Shown here piece after piece: positions 17,339 to 26,943 of a stretch of 64,000 nucleotides of DNA. The stretch is taken from NCBI RefSeq assembly GCF_009674775.1, contig NZ_WKKE01000018.1, positions 1 to 64,000 on the forward strand, given 5' to 3'. A model generated the notes under the pieces. That model had not been told where the DNA came from and did no database searches. It saw nothing but the letters and a program-made list of their open reading frames with translations. The stretch comes from Flavobacterium sp. LC2016-23. GTDB lineage: Bacteria > Bacteroidota > Bacteroidia > Flavobacteriales > Flavobacteriaceae. The position numbers and the translations under genes were made by a program. How positions within the stretch are numbered: the stretch's first letter is position 1; each line of letters starts with the position of its first letter.

Positions 17339-18931
17339 TTAATTTGGTTTCGTGTAGTAAACTTCAAGCTTCAGTCTTTTATTGTCCGGAACTGTAGATT
17401 TTCCTCCAAACAATATAGTTCCCAACGGACTCAAAACTGATGCTCTCGGTGCATCTGTAATAACGGTGTTTTTTAACTTTAATTTATTGGTAGCCACCGT
17501 GTTTATATCTCCTGAAACAACTAAACCTAATTTAACATTAACTGCTGTAGTGCTCTTTATAATATTTCGAATATGATCTGTTAACCTGATTTTATAAGTA
17601 GTTCCTCTTTTACTCGTAGCATCAATATTGATTATACCACTATAAACTACTTTTCCAAGTGCCGCTCCACTACCGGTTCCGTCTGTCAAATAATCTAAAA
17701 TAGGCGTGTTATTCGTTAAATCATACAGATAAACTCTTTTAGACTCATACACCCCGGCCATTTTATCTGTATCGATATGAAAAACTAAATTAGCTTCATT
17801 AACCAGCCATTTATTATTTCTGATTTCTGCCAGTTTCGAACCAAAAGCGTTAAGCTCAATAACGGCAAGCGAACCCTGCCCGCCTTTTAAATAAAGAGAT
17901 TCATCACCATCTGTTTTATTTTGATCTGTTAGTGCATTTTGATATATCGGATTTTTAACATCGTCAAGCAAGCTAGCCGTTGCACCCGTCAAGTTAATCA
18001 CCACAGTTCTGTCCTCTCTTACCGTCTCTGCATCAGTTGTAATATCAGTTTTAGCGGTATATTTTATGGTAATCTTACCTTTAGAAAAATCCATTAAAGC
18101 CATATTACCTGCACTGGATCCTGATTTTTCGACCTTAAAATACAACCCTTTAAAATATTGCTGAAAAACATCGCTTGCAGAAAGCACCGAAGCAGACGCA
18201 TTTAATATTTTAGTCTGAAAGAACGTCTTATCCAGATTTAAACGCATTTGCGGAGCAACTCTCGTTGTCGTTTTAACACCTGTTTTAGCATCTGTTGTTT
18301 CATCCTTAAGTTCTGTTGGGTTAAAATAAAACTCATCATTCTCTGCTTTAACATTATTGTTATTATTTAAACGTTTATCCCCAGCCGTCTCTATTTTAAA
18401 TTTATCAAAATCGGCATTTTGATTCGTATAATATAACTGCGGAAACTGAGAACCATTATCAAAATAAGAAGATCGCATCTGAACTCCCGATTCAAAAACA
18501 CTTAACTTAATAAATTTATCTTCGGGTTTACCGTAAATAGAATCCAATTTATAAGTAGTATCTCCAGTTGTTGCATCCGTACTCACAGCATGACTAAAAT
18601 AAGGTATAGTAAGCTGAACACTTACTACTTGCGGGTCCGAACCAATAGAAGGCGCGTAACTTTCAAGTGAAACCTGAGTCGCAAAACTTGCCGTTCTGGC
18701 TCCAAAAACCTTATCATCATAAATACCTAAAGCATTATTTATCAATCCGTTTGACTGAATTGGGGAAATTTCCTGATCGTAAGCCACAACATCATATTTC
18801 TCAGGTTCTAATCCGAAATGGTCATCACCAATCAAATTATCGCCAATGGCGTTAAAATCTTTGTCACAAGAATATAAAAGAACAACAGTTGCTATTAATA
18901 GAATTTTCTTAAAAAAAGAAGTATTATACAT
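17339..18931 (-). CDS. DUF4270 family lipoprotein
   Basis: The 530-residue protein begins with a lipoprotein signal and lipobox Cys22 (LLYSCDKDFN). The pattern that follows, DNLIGDDHFGLEPEKYDVVAYDQ (read in parts), is the hallmark of DUF4270. Most of the remainder is predicted beta, with an NxxLxxLxL-like TPTPxL region missing. The role is unknown, probably at the outer membrane. It is flanked by the GT5-like gene (21 bases) and glmS (9 bases) in a conserved flavobacterial arrangement, which suggests a link to cell-envelope sugar supply. Confidence 0.88.
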   Translation of the reverse strand: MYNTSFFKKILLIATVVLLYSCDKDFNAIGDNLIGDDHFGLEPEKYDVVAYDQEISPIQSNGLINNALGIYDDKVFGARTASFATQVSLESYAPSIGSDPQVVSVQLTIPYFSHAVSTDATTGDTTYKLDSIYGKPEDKFIKLSVFESGVQMRSSYFDNGSQFPQLYYTNQNADFDKFKIETAGDKRLNNNNNVKAENDEFYFNPTELKDETTDAKTGVKTTTRVAPQMRLNLDKTFFQTKILNASASVLSASDVFQQYFKGLYFKVEKSGSSAGNMALMDFSKGKITIKYTAKTDITTDAETVREDRTVVINLTGATASLLDDVKNPIYQNALTDQNKTDGDESLYLKGGQGSLAVIELNAFGSKLAEIRNNKWLVNEANLVFHIDTDKMAGVYESKRVYLYDLTNNTPILDYLTDGTGSGAALGKVVYSGIINIDATSKRGTTYKIRLTDHIRNIIKSTTAVNVKLGLVVSGDINTVATNKLKLKNTVITDAPRASVLSPLGTILFGGKSTVPDNKRLKLEVYYTKPN

Positions 18932-18952
18932 GTTTTATAATAATGTTAAAAT

Positions 18953-19759
18953 TTAAAGACCCATACTTTTGTAGAAATTTGTATACGCTTCTGCGAATGC
19001 ATCTTTCGTGGCGAAAGGTAAAAAAGGTTTTCCTGAAGATTCTATAAATTTTGTTAAACTTGAAGATACGTTTGGTGATGCTATAATTACGGCATCAGAA
19101 TGTAAGATGCTCGCCTTTAGTACGTTTTCATAATTTGGCACTTCCAAATCTGCTACAGCTTCATGCGGAACACCATCAAACTTCACCTTATTAATCATTT
19201 CTAAATCCAGATTTTCATCAAAAGACTGACCATAAACAGAGGTCACAATTTTGGTTTCAGAAAATAAAGCTTCATTTTTGTAATAATGTTTCATGTAAAT
19301 CGGAAGCATAGCCGCTAACCAACCATGAACGTGAATAATATCAGGAACCCAATTGAGTTTTTTTACTGTTTCTACAACACCTTTAGCAAAAAAGATAGCT
19401 CTCTCGTCATTGTCAGGATACAAAACCCCTTCCTCATCGGCAAAAGTTGCTTTACGTTTAAAGTATTCATCGTTATCAATAAAATATACCTGAATTCTCT
19501 CTTTCGGAATTGAAGCTACCTTGATAATCAATGGCATATCTAAATCATTCACTACCAAATTCATTCCTGAAAGTCTAATAACTTCATGTAATTGGTGTCT
19601 TCTTTCGTTGATATTTCCATATCTTGGCATGAAAATTCTTATCTGTCCTCCCTGATCATTGATCATTTTCGGAACGTCATAAGACATTAAAGAAACCTCA
19701 TTTTCAGCCAAATAAGGCACGACTTCAGATGATACATATAATATCCTCTTATCTTTCAT
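18953..19759 (-). CDS. Starch/glycogen synthase N-domain (GT5) protein, lacking the C-domain
   Basis: The 268-residue protein matches the N-terminal GT5 domain of glycogen synthase: ILYVSSEVVPY at the start (normally KxGGLGDV follows; here AENEVSLMSYDVP), DNDEYF, DERAIFFAKGVVE, PDIIHVHGWLAAM and IVTSVYGQSF. The second, GT1-type Rossmann domain that binds ADP-glucose is absent, since the family is normally about 480 residues. The KxGG loop is also lost. It is therefore probably not a functional synthase and may be regulatory or structural. It heads the DUF4270-glmS operon and is divergent from panC. Annotated homologues are called glycogen synthase; the name should be taken with caution. Confidence 0.85.
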   Translation of the reverse strand: MKDKRILYVSSEVVPYLAENEVSLMSYDVPKMINDQGGQIRIFMPRYGNINERRHQLHEVIRLSGMNLVVNDLDMPLIIKVASIPKERIQVYFIDNDEYFKRKATFADEEGVLYPDNDERAIFFAKGVVETVKKLNWVPDIIHVHGWLAAMLPIYMKHYYKNEALFSETKIVTSVYGQSFDENLDLEMINKVKFDGVPHEAVADLEVPNYENVLKASILHSDAVIIASPNVSSSLTKFIESSGKPFLPFATKDAFAEAYTNFYKSMGL

Positions 19760-19836
19760 AATAGTATTTTACTTAATTTTTGGTAATAAAAACGTTGCAA
19801 AATTACAAAAATTTATGCAGTTATTAACTAATATAT

Positions 19837-19844
19837 TATGTTTG
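19837..19844 (+). promoter_or_regulatory. -7 box upstream of panC
   Basis: TATGTTTG fits TAnnTTTG. The upstream ATG at 19838 lies inside this box, so it cannot be the start of a message beginning about 7 bases further on. The ATG at 19868 is preferred. No convincing TTG is found 17-23 bases before it. Confidence 0.45.
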
Positions 19845-19867
19845 CACTAAATTTTAATAATACCGCC

Positions 19868-20716
19868 ATGCATATTTTCTACGGTAAAGTAGCTTTGATA
19901 GCTTATTTGAAAACTATCAAAACCACAAATTCGACCATCGGGTTTGTACCAACAATGGGCGCTTTACACCAAGGGCATCTGGCTTTAATGCAAAGATCCC
20001 TTAAAGAAAACGACGATACCGTAGTGAGTATTTTCGTCAATCCTACTCAGTTTAACAATCCTGAAGACCTGGCAAAATATCCCAGAACCATCGAAGAAGA
20101 CATCAAGAAAATGCGCGTTCTGAGTGACAAAATGATTTTATACGCGCCCTCTGTAGAAGATATTTACGAAGGAAATACCGTTTCCCAGAATTTTGATTTT
20201 GACGGACTGGAAAATCAAATGGAAGGAAAATTCAGACCCGGACATTTTAACGGCGTCGGAACAATTGTAAAACGTTTATTTGAAATTGTAACACCAACAA
20301 ATGCCTACTTTGGAGAGAAAGATTTCCAGCAATTACAAATTGTCAAAAAAATGGTCGAAAAGAACCATATGCCCGTAAATGTGGTAGGCTGTCCGATTTT
20401 CAGAGAAGAAAACCAACTCGCAATGAGTTCCCGAAATGAACGTTTAACTGCTGCTGAAAGAAAAGAAGCGGCAATTATTTATAAAACGATAACAGAAGCA
20501 AAAGAAATCTTCCGGACACATACGCCACAGGAAACCATAGAATTTGTAGAAAATTCTTTCAAAAACAACGAAAGATTTGAACTCGAATATTTTGTCATTG
20601 CTGATGAATCTACATTATTACCTATAGATCATAAAAGTAACGATAAAAAATACCGTGCATTTATAGCGGTATTTGTTAATTCTATAAGACTGATTGATAC
20701 CATTTCATTAAATTAA
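19868..20716 (+). CDS. panC: Pantoate--beta-alanine ligase
   Basis: PanC condenses pantoate and beta-alanine with ATP to give pantothenate. Starting at 19868 the product is 282 residues, the usual family size. It carries GFVPTMGALHQGHLALM (HxGH nucleotide motif), IFVNPTQF, RPGHFNGVGTIVKRLF and AMSSRNERL (KMSKS-like). The longer frame from 19838 would add ten non-conserved residues from within the promoter. panD follows 14 bases downstream, so the pair makes beta-alanine and uses it at once. The divergent GT5 operon shares the upstream region. Confidence 0.95.
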   Translation: MHIFYGKVALIAYLKTIKTTNSTIGFVPTMGALHQGHLALMQRSLKENDDTVVSIFVNPTQFNNPEDLAKYPRTIEEDIKKMRVLSDKMILYAPSVEDIYEGNTVSQNFDFDGLENQMEGKFRPGHFNGVGTIVKRLFEIVTPTNAYFGEKDFQQLQIVKKMVEKNHMPVNVVGCPIFREENQLAMSSRNERLTAAERKEAAIIYKTITEAKEIFRTHTPQETIEFVENSFKNNERFELEYFVIADESTLLPIDHKSNDKKYRAFIAVFVNSIRLIDTISLN

Positions 20717-20730
20717 TTTACCTTTGCACC

Positions 20731-21081
20731 ATGCAAATTCAAGTTATAAAATCAAAAATTCATCGTGTAAAAGTAACGGGAGCCGATTTAAATTATATTG
20801 GCAGTATTACTATTGACGAAACCTTACTGGAAGCTTCAAACATTATTGAAGGTGAAAAAGTAGCTATTGTGAACATTAATAATGGCGAACGTTTTGAAAC
20901 TTATGCTATTAAAGGAGAAAAGAATTCAGGAGAAATTACCCTGAACGGTCCTGCAGCCAGAAAAGTTCAAAAAGACGATATTATTATCATTATATCCTAT
21001 GCCACCCTGGAATTTGAAGAAGCTAAAACCTTCAAACCATGGATCATTTTCCCTAATGAAAACGACAATTCGTTAACCTAA
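20731..21081 (+). CDS. panD: Aspartate 1-decarboxylase proenzyme
   Basis: PanD decarboxylates aspartate to beta-alanine using a pyruvoyl group. The 116-residue proenzyme has the self-cleavage site Gly24-Ser25 in YIGSITID, the conserved GERFETYAI turn and NGPAARKVQKDDIIIIISYA near residue 72. It is full length. It follows panC by 14 bases and is likely co-transcribed. The start gives the normal MxIxxxKSKIHRxxVT N-terminus. Confidence 0.96.
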   Translation: MQIQVIKSKIHRVKVTGADLNYIGSITIDETLLEASNIIEGEKVAIVNINNGERFETYAIKGEKNSGEITLNGPAARKVQKDDIIIIISYATLEFEEAKTFKPWIIFPNENDNSLT

Positions 21082-21281
21082 GTTTTTCTTTTACACCTTA
21101 TTTCTTCCCTGATTGACAAAATTATTTTTGCCAAGGAAGATTCTTTTTACCCCATTCAAAGTAAATATTAAGTAGAATACGGTATTGCTATTTTTAAAAT
21201 CCCAAAATAATAAAAAAGCAAATAAAGTGTTATATTGCTACACTATTTCAATACTTTTAATTCACTGAAATATCCCAAATC

Positions 21282-22436
21282 ATGAAAAAAGTTTACTTAC
21301 TACTTACTTTAATTTCAATTTCTGCTTTTTCACAGAAAAAATTTGACAACATTAAATCCGAGAAACTTGGAGAGGAAAGAAGAATAACTATTGGACTTCC
21401 TGCCTCTTACGAAGCCAATCCTGAAAAAAAATATCCGGTTTTATATTTATTAGACGGCGATTATTTATTCGATCCTTTCTCCGGAGCTTTAAGTTATGGC
21501 TCTTATTGGGGAGATTTACCTGAAGTGATCATCATTGGTGTTCATCAAAATAAAAACGACGAACGCGAAGACGATACCACAATTGACCAGAACACCGGAC
21601 TCCCTTTTGAAAAAGGAGCAGATTTTTTTGAATTTATTGGTTCCGAATTGGTTCCGTATGTCGAAAAGAAATACCGTACTTCGCCTTTCCGGATTATTGC
21701 CGGGCATGATGTAACCGCAAGTTTCATCAATTTCTATTTATACAAGGAACAACCTCTTTTTAACGCTTACATTTCTTTCAGCCCCGAACTTGCCAATAAA
21801 ATGGAAGTCCGAATCCCTGAAAAATTCGCCAAAGTAACAGAACCTTTATTTTACTACCTGTCTGTAGCAGACGGTGACAATAAAAAAATCAAAGAACCTA
21901 TTGAAAAGTTAGACAGCAACATCAAGATTGCCAACAATCCGTTAGTGAATTATAAGTACGAATTGTTTAAGGGCACAACCCATTATACGGAGGTTTTACA
22001 TGCAATACCAAGCGCCTTATACCAAATATTTGAAGTCTACAGACCTATAGATTCTGCCGAATACAATAGTAAAATTGCCGTACTGGAAACAGGTTATGCT
22101 GATTATCTGGAGAATAAATATAATGTTATGTCGAAAGTCCTCGGGGTGCAGATTCCGGTAAGAATGAGCGATTTCAAAATCATAGAAACCCTTATCCTGA
22201 AAAAGAATGCCTATGATGAATTAGGTAAAATGGCTGAAATTGGAAATGTAAATTATCCAAAAGCGATGTTAGGAGAATACGAACTGGGATTGATGTATGA
22301 AAAAATGGGCGACCCGAAAAGAGCCTCCAAAAAATACCAGAATGCTTCCCAAATGGAGCCCATTGGAGATTTGAATAAAGATGTAATGTACGAGAAAATC
22401 GACGAGATGAATACGCTTGCAAAAACCACTAAATAA
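21282..22436 (+). CDS. Exported esterase-fold (PF00756-like) protein without the nucleophile serine
   Basis: The 384-residue protein starts with a signal peptide (MKKVYLLLTLISISAFSQK) and has the putative-esterase fold: EERRITIGLPASY, YPVLYLLDGDYLF and VIIIGVHQN. The nucleophile elbow reads Gly141-His-Asp143-Val-Thr instead of G-H-S-x-G, so the serine is Asp (codon GAT at 21708-21710). Ester hydrolysis by the usual mechanism is not expected. A C-terminal helical part (residues 255-384) resembles a TPR pair (ELGLMYEKMGDPKRASKKYQNA). The stop overlaps the radA start by one base. The 200 bases before it show no gene. Confidence 0.82.
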   Translation: MKKVYLLLTLISISAFSQKKFDNIKSEKLGEERRITIGLPASYEANPEKKYPVLYLLDGDYLFDPFSGALSYGSYWGDLPEVIIIGVHQNKNDEREDDTTIDQNTGLPFEKGADFFEFIGSELVPYVEKKYRTSPFRIIAGHDVTASFINFYLYKEQPLFNAYISFSPELANKMEVRIPEKFAKVTEPLFYYLSVADGDNKKIKEPIEKLDSNIKIANNPLVNYKYELFKGTTHYTEVLHAIPSALYQIFEVYRPIDSAEYNSKIAVLETGYADYLENKYNVMSKVLGVQIPVRMSDFKIIETLILKKNAYDELGKMAEIGNVNYPKAMLGEYELGLMYEKMGDPKRASKKYQNASQMEPIGDLNKDVMYEKIDEMNTLAKTTK

Positions 22437-23797
22437 TGTCGAAAGTTAAAACTTCTTTTTTTTGTCAGAATTGCGGAACCCAGTATGCCAAATGGCAGGG
22501 ACAATGCAATGCCTGCAAAGAATGGAATACTATCGCTGAAGAAATTATCCAGAAGCAGGAAAAAGTAGCCTGGAAAAGTGAACCTACTTCAAGCGGCAAA
22601 GCTCCGCGTCCGTTAAAAATTAACGAAATTGACTCGACTCAGGAAATTCGTATGGATACTACTGATGGCGAATTAAATCGTGTTCTGGGTGGTGGGATTG
22701 TTCCCGGATCTTTAATCCTTTTAGGAGGAGAACCAGGAATTGGAAAAAGTACCCTTTTACTGCAAATCTCGTTAAAGTTACCCTATAAAACGCTTTATGT
22801 TTCCGGTGAAGAAAGCCAGAAACAAATAAAAATGCGTGCTGAAAGAATCACACCCAACAGCGATAATTGTTATATACTAACGGAAACAAAAACGCAAAAT
22901 ATATTTAAGCAAATCGAAGCCATACAACCTGAAATTGTCATTATTGACTCGATTCAGACTTTGCATACCGATTACATCGAGTCCACTGCCGGAAGTATTT
23001 CCCAAATCAGGGAAACTACTGCCGAACTGATCAAATTTGCCAAAGAAACCAATATTCCGGTTATTTTAATCGGGCATATTACCAAAGACGGAAACATTGC
23101 CGGGCCTAAAATCCTGGAGCATATGGTGGACACCGTTTTACAGTTTGAAGGCGACCGAAATCATGTGTACCGAATTTTACGTGCTTTAAAAAACCGTTTT
23201 GGATCTACTGCCGAACTTGGAATTTACGAAATGCTGGGAAGCGGTTTACGCGAAGTAAGCAATCCGTCAGAAATTTTAATCTCGCACAAAGACGAAGAAA
23301 TGTCGGGAACGGCCATTGCCACCACCATGGAAGGCATGCGTCCGCTGATGATCGAAATACAATCGCTTGTAAGCACAGCCGTTTACGGAACGCCACAGCG
23401 AAGCACAACGGGTTACAACGCTAAAAGACTGAACATGATTCTGGCCGTTTTAGAAAAAAGAGCCGGATTTCGTTTAGGGGCAAAAGACGTTTTTCTAAAC
23501 GTAACCGGTGGAATTTCGGTTGACGATCCCGCCATAGACTTAGCCGTTGTGGCTGCCATTTTATCTTCCAACGAAGATATTCCGGTCACCAAAGGATTCT
23601 GTTTTGCGGGTGAAGTCGGTCTATCCGGAGAAATTCGTCCTGTAAATCGTGTGGACCAAAGAATCCAGGAAGCCGAAAAATTAGGATTCAACACGATTTT
23701 TGTTTCCAAATACAATAAAATTGCTTTAAAAAACGCAGGAATCAAAATTGAACTTGTGGCTAAAATTGAAGATGTAGCCAGTATTCTTTTTGGTTAA
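22436..23797 (+). CDS. radA: DNA repair protein RadA (Sms)
   Basis: RadA helps process branched recombination intermediates together with RecA. The 453-residue product has the zinc finger Cys10, Cys13, Cys24, Cys27, the P-loop GGEPGIGKST at 97-106, the RadA-specific KNRFG motif and a Lon-protease-like C-terminal domain (SVDDPAIDLAVVAAILSS, GEVGLSGEIRPV). Length is normal. The start codon overlaps the stop of the esterase-like gene (TAATG), a coupling not seen elsewhere. No SOS box was recognised. Confidence 0.96.
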   Translation: MSKVKTSFFCQNCGTQYAKWQGQCNACKEWNTIAEEIIQKQEKVAWKSEPTSSGKAPRPLKINEIDSTQEIRMDTTDGELNRVLGGGIVPGSLILLGGEPGIGKSTLLLQISLKLPYKTLYVSGEESQKQIKMRAERITPNSDNCYILTETKTQNIFKQIEAIQPEIVIIDSIQTLHTDYIESTAGSISQIRETTAELIKFAKETNIPVILIGHITKDGNIAGPKILEHMVDTVLQFEGDRNHVYRILRALKNRFGSTAELGIYEMLGSGLREVSNPSEILISHKDEEMSGTAIATTMEGMRPLMIEIQSLVSTAVYGTPQRSTTGYNAKRLNMILAVLEKRAGFRLGAKDVFLNVTGGISVDDPAIDLAVVAAILSSNEDIPVTKGFCFAGEVGLSGEIRPVNRVDQRIQEAEKLGFNTIFVSKYNKIALKNAGIKIELVAKIEDVASILFG

Positions 23798-23817
23798 TTT
23801 TTTATAAAACCTACTTT

Positions 23818-25782
23818 ATGAAATTCCCCAAACAAAAAATAGTAAAAGCACTCTTAATACTTGCCCTGGTATTGGCAGTGCTTTTTTCAGGATTTTACTT
23901 TTTCCGCGATTCCCTGCTTAAACAGGCCATTGCCAAAGTAACCCACAAAATGAACGTTGATTACAACAGTACTTTTTCTGTAAAGTCGGCCACATTTGAC
24001 GGACTATCGGGTATCAGGCTGACCAATGTGATTTTGGTTCCTAAAAATGCCGACACGCTTTTTAATATCGAAAAAATCGAAACCAGTATCAGTCTCTCGA
24101 GTTTATTGATTGGCGATGTTCAGATCGGGACCTTAAAAGTCAACAACGGCTATATTCAATTAGTCAAAAAAGGAAAAATCCGCAATTTTGATGCTTTCCT
24201 GAAAAGAGATCAGTCCGAAACCGATACAAATGAAAAGCGCAAGTATGCCACTTTTGCTTACCGCATTATATCGAAATTGCTGAATCTGGTTCCAACGGAT
24301 ATGAAGCTGGAGAATTTGAATTTCAAAATTGACGACAATGGTAAAAAAACGTCTATTGCCGTAAATAAGCTTGTATTAAACAACAAACAACTTGAAACCA
24401 GCCTTCATGTTCAAAGCAAAGATTTTGATCAGCGCTGGAAAATAAAAGGATTTGCAGATCCGAGAAACAAAAAAGCAGATATCCGTTTTTTCAATCTGGA
24501 TACCGGTGCCATAAAAGTGCCGTATCTCGATGAGCGTTACAATCTGAAAGCCAGCTTTGATTCAATACGCTTAAATGTAGCAAACATTGATAAAGATGGC
24601 AGTGAACTTCATATTGACGGCTATACTTCTATTTCGAACTTAAAGATAAACCACCCGAAAATTGCCAGCAAAGATGTTGTGATCAAAAATGCGCGTTTTG
24701 ATTACCGATTTTTATTAGGCGACGATTTTATCTCGATTGACAGCACTTCGAGCATGCAGCTGAACAAAATAAAAGTAAAGCCTTATGTCTCTTACAATAC
24801 CGGGAAAGATACGGTTTACACTTTAAAAGTGAACATTCCTAAAATGAAAGCTCAGGATTTTATCGTTTCGCTGCCTGATGGATTATTTACGCATTTTCAG
24901 GGAATGGAAGCTACCGGAAATTTTGATTATAAATTAGATTTCAAATTCAATAAAAACAAACCAAATACGCTGGTTTTCGACAGTAAACTAAACAAGGAAG
25001 ATTTAAGAATCACAAAATACGGGGAGGCTGACCTGAACAAACTGAATGGCGAATTTGTATATCGTGCGATCATACAAAATGTATTGCAGCGCCCTGTTTT
25101 GGTTGGAAATGCCAATCCGAATTATACCCCGCTGGATCAGATTTCGCCGTATTTACGAAAATGTGTACTGACGACTGAAGATCCTTCTTTCTTTTCGCAT
25201 CGTGGTTTTATCAATGAAGCTTTTAAACAATCGATCCTAAAGAATATCCGAACCAAAAAATTCTCCCGTGGTGCCAGTACCATCAGCATGCAATTGATTA
25301 AAAATGTTTTCCTGACCCACGAAAAGACAGTTTCGCGTAAACTGGAAGAAATTCTACTGGTTTACATTTTAGAAAACAACCGGATTGTAAGCAAAGAGAG
25401 AATGCTGGAAGTGTATTTTAATATTATTGAATGGGGACCCAATGTATACGGAATTGGCGAAGCGAGTCATTTTTATTTCCAGAAAAGCCCTTCTGCTTTA
25501 AATGTAGACGAGTGTTTATATCTGGCCACTATTATTCCGAAGCCCCGAAAATTCATGTATCAGTTTAATGACGAAGGAAATTTGAAGGATTATGCCTTGA
25601 AAAATCAAAAATTCCTAAAGAATTTAATGTTTCGCAGAGGGCTTTTAATTCCGGAAGATACCATTGGTCAGCTGCCCGTTTATATCTCCGGAAATGCGCG
25701 TTCGCTATTAAGAATCAAAGCTCCTGATTCAACAGCTGTTCCGGCTGATTCTTTGGCTGTAGGTGATGAATTTGATCTTTAA
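23818..25782 (+). CDS. Peptidoglycan glycosyltransferase (GT51) with AsmA-like N-terminal region
   Basis: The 654-residue protein has an N-terminal membrane anchor (residues 12-29) and about 400 residues of AsmA/DUF748-like beta repeats (FDGLSGIRLTNVILVPK, ISLSSLLIGDVQIGTLKVNN). A GT51 transglycosylase domain follows from about residue 425. The catalytic Glu454 is in TTEDPSFFSHRG, followed by RGASTISMQLIKN and KLEEILLVYILE. No penicillin-binding transpeptidase domain follows, so it polymerises glycan strands from lipid II but cannot cross-link. The arrangement is rare outside Bacteroidota. It lies 20 bases after radA on the same strand. Confidence 0.88.
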   Translation: MKFPKQKIVKALLILALVLAVLFSGFYFFRDSLLKQAIAKVTHKMNVDYNSTFSVKSATFDGLSGIRLTNVILVPKNADTLFNIEKIETSISLSSLLIGDVQIGTLKVNNGYIQLVKKGKIRNFDAFLKRDQSETDTNEKRKYATFAYRIISKLLNLVPTDMKLENLNFKIDDNGKKTSIAVNKLVLNNKQLETSLHVQSKDFDQRWKIKGFADPRNKKADIRFFNLDTGAIKVPYLDERYNLKASFDSIRLNVANIDKDGSELHIDGYTSISNLKINHPKIASKDVVIKNARFDYRFLLGDDFISIDSTSSMQLNKIKVKPYVSYNTGKDTVYTLKVNIPKMKAQDFIVSLPDGLFTHFQGMEATGNFDYKLDFKFNKNKPNTLVFDSKLNKEDLRITKYGEADLNKLNGEFVYRAIIQNVLQRPVLVGNANPNYTPLDQISPYLRKCVLTTEDPSFFSHRGFINEAFKQSILKNIRTKKFSRGASTISMQLIKNVFLTHEKTVSRKLEEILLVYILENNRIVSKERMLEVYFNIIEWGPNVYGIGEASHFYFQKSPSALNVDECLYLATIIPKPRKFMYQFNDEGNLKDYALKNQKFLKNLMFRRGLLIPEDTIGQLPVYISGNARSLLRIKAPDSTAVPADSLAVGDEFDL

Positions 25783-25902
25783 GTACAATATTTTTACGCT
25801 GATTATCACAAATTGCTACAATTACCTTAATAAAAAATTCCACAAATTATCACGTATTAACCTGTGACAATTTGTGGAATTCGCATTTATTCTTAAACCA
25901 GA

Positions 25903-26940
25903 TTATGGAGCCGGATCCGGAATTATTGCCTGAACTGCTGCTATTTCAGTCAGGATTTCTTTGGATAAAAACACATCTATTGTATCGATGTTTTCTTTTA
26001 ATTGTTCCAGTGTTGTAGCACCGATAATAGCACTTGTCAAAAATGGCTGCTGCAGCACAAATCCCATGGCAAGCTCCGTTAACGTTAAACCATGTTTATG
26101 AGCGATTTCCTGATACAATCTTGCCGCTTGCGTACATTGATCGCTATTGTAACGTGTGTACTGCGGAAAAAGATTAATTCTCGCATTCGGATGTGCTTCT
26201 CCGGTTAAAAATTTACCCGTTAAAACACCAAATGCCAAAGGAGAATAAGCCAATAATCCCACGTTTTCGTACTTTGAGACTTCGGCAGAACCTACTTCAA
26301 AAAGACGATTCAGTAAATTATACGGATTTTGAACGGTTTTGATTCGCGGAAGATTCTGGTATTTGCTTTCTTCCAGAAAACGCATCATTCCCCAGGCATT
26401 CTCATTGGAGACCCCAATGTGTTTTATTTTTCCTTCTTTAATTAGTCCGTCAAAAGTTTCCAGCACTTCCCTGAAATTATCTTCCCAGACTGCATCGTGA
26501 TCTTTGAAACCGCGTTGTCCAAAATAATTGGTTGGTCTTTCCGGCCAATGCATCTGATACAAATCGATATAATCAGTCTGAAGGCGTTTTAAGCTATTTT
26601 CTAAAGCGTATTTAATACTTTCCGGAGAAAAATCAATTTTATCACGCATATAGGTGAAATTGGGGTTTGGCCCCGCAATCTTTGATGCCAAAACTACTTT
26701 ATCGCGATTTCCTGATTTTTTAAACCAGGTTCCTATAATTTTTTCTGTACTTCCGTACGTTTCTTCACGTGCCGGAACCGAATACATTTCGGCAGTATCA
26801 AAAAAATTAACGCCTCTTTCGAGTGCATAATCCATTTGGGCATGTCCTTCGCCTTCTGTATTTTGCTGACCAAAAGTCATTGTGCCAAGGTTGATTTTAC
26901 TGACTTTTATATCGGTATTGGGTAGTGTTGTGTATTTCAT
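25903..26940 (-). CDS. tas: NADP(H)-dependent aldo-keto reductase, Tas-like
   Basis: The 345-residue protein is closely alike to E. coli Tas. It has the N-terminal TDIKVSKINLGTMTFGQQN, the catalytic FDTAEMYSVP (Asp, Tyr), ASKIAGP (Lys) and LYQMHWPERPTNYFG (His), and ends LTEIAAVQAIIPDPAP. It should reduce aldehydes or ketones using NADPH with broad substrate range. It stands alone, with repeat-rich spacers on both sides. A minus-strand TATCTTTG box at 27009-27016 may be its promoter, though the -33 element is weak. Confidence 0.9.
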   Translation of the reverse strand: MKYTTLPNTDIKVSKINLGTMTFGQQNTEGEGHAQMDYALERGVNFFDTAEMYSVPAREETYGSTEKIIGTWFKKSGNRDKVVLASKIAGPNPNFTYMRDKIDFSPESIKYALENSLKRLQTDYIDLYQMHWPERPTNYFGQRGFKDHDAVWEDNFREVLETFDGLIKEGKIKHIGVSNENAWGMMRFLEESKYQNLPRIKTVQNPYNLLNRLFEVGSAEVSKYENVGLLAYSPLAFGVLTGKFLTGEAHPNARINLFPQYTRYNSDQCTQAARLYQEIAHKHGLTLTELAMGFVLQQPFLTSAIIGATTLEQLKENIDTIDVFLSKEILTEIAAVQAIIPDPAP

Positions 26941-26943
26941 TTG

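Noticed and set aside
19838..19867. Upstream start for panC
   Set aside because: The ATG lies within a TATGTTTG promoter box and the ten added residues are not conserved.
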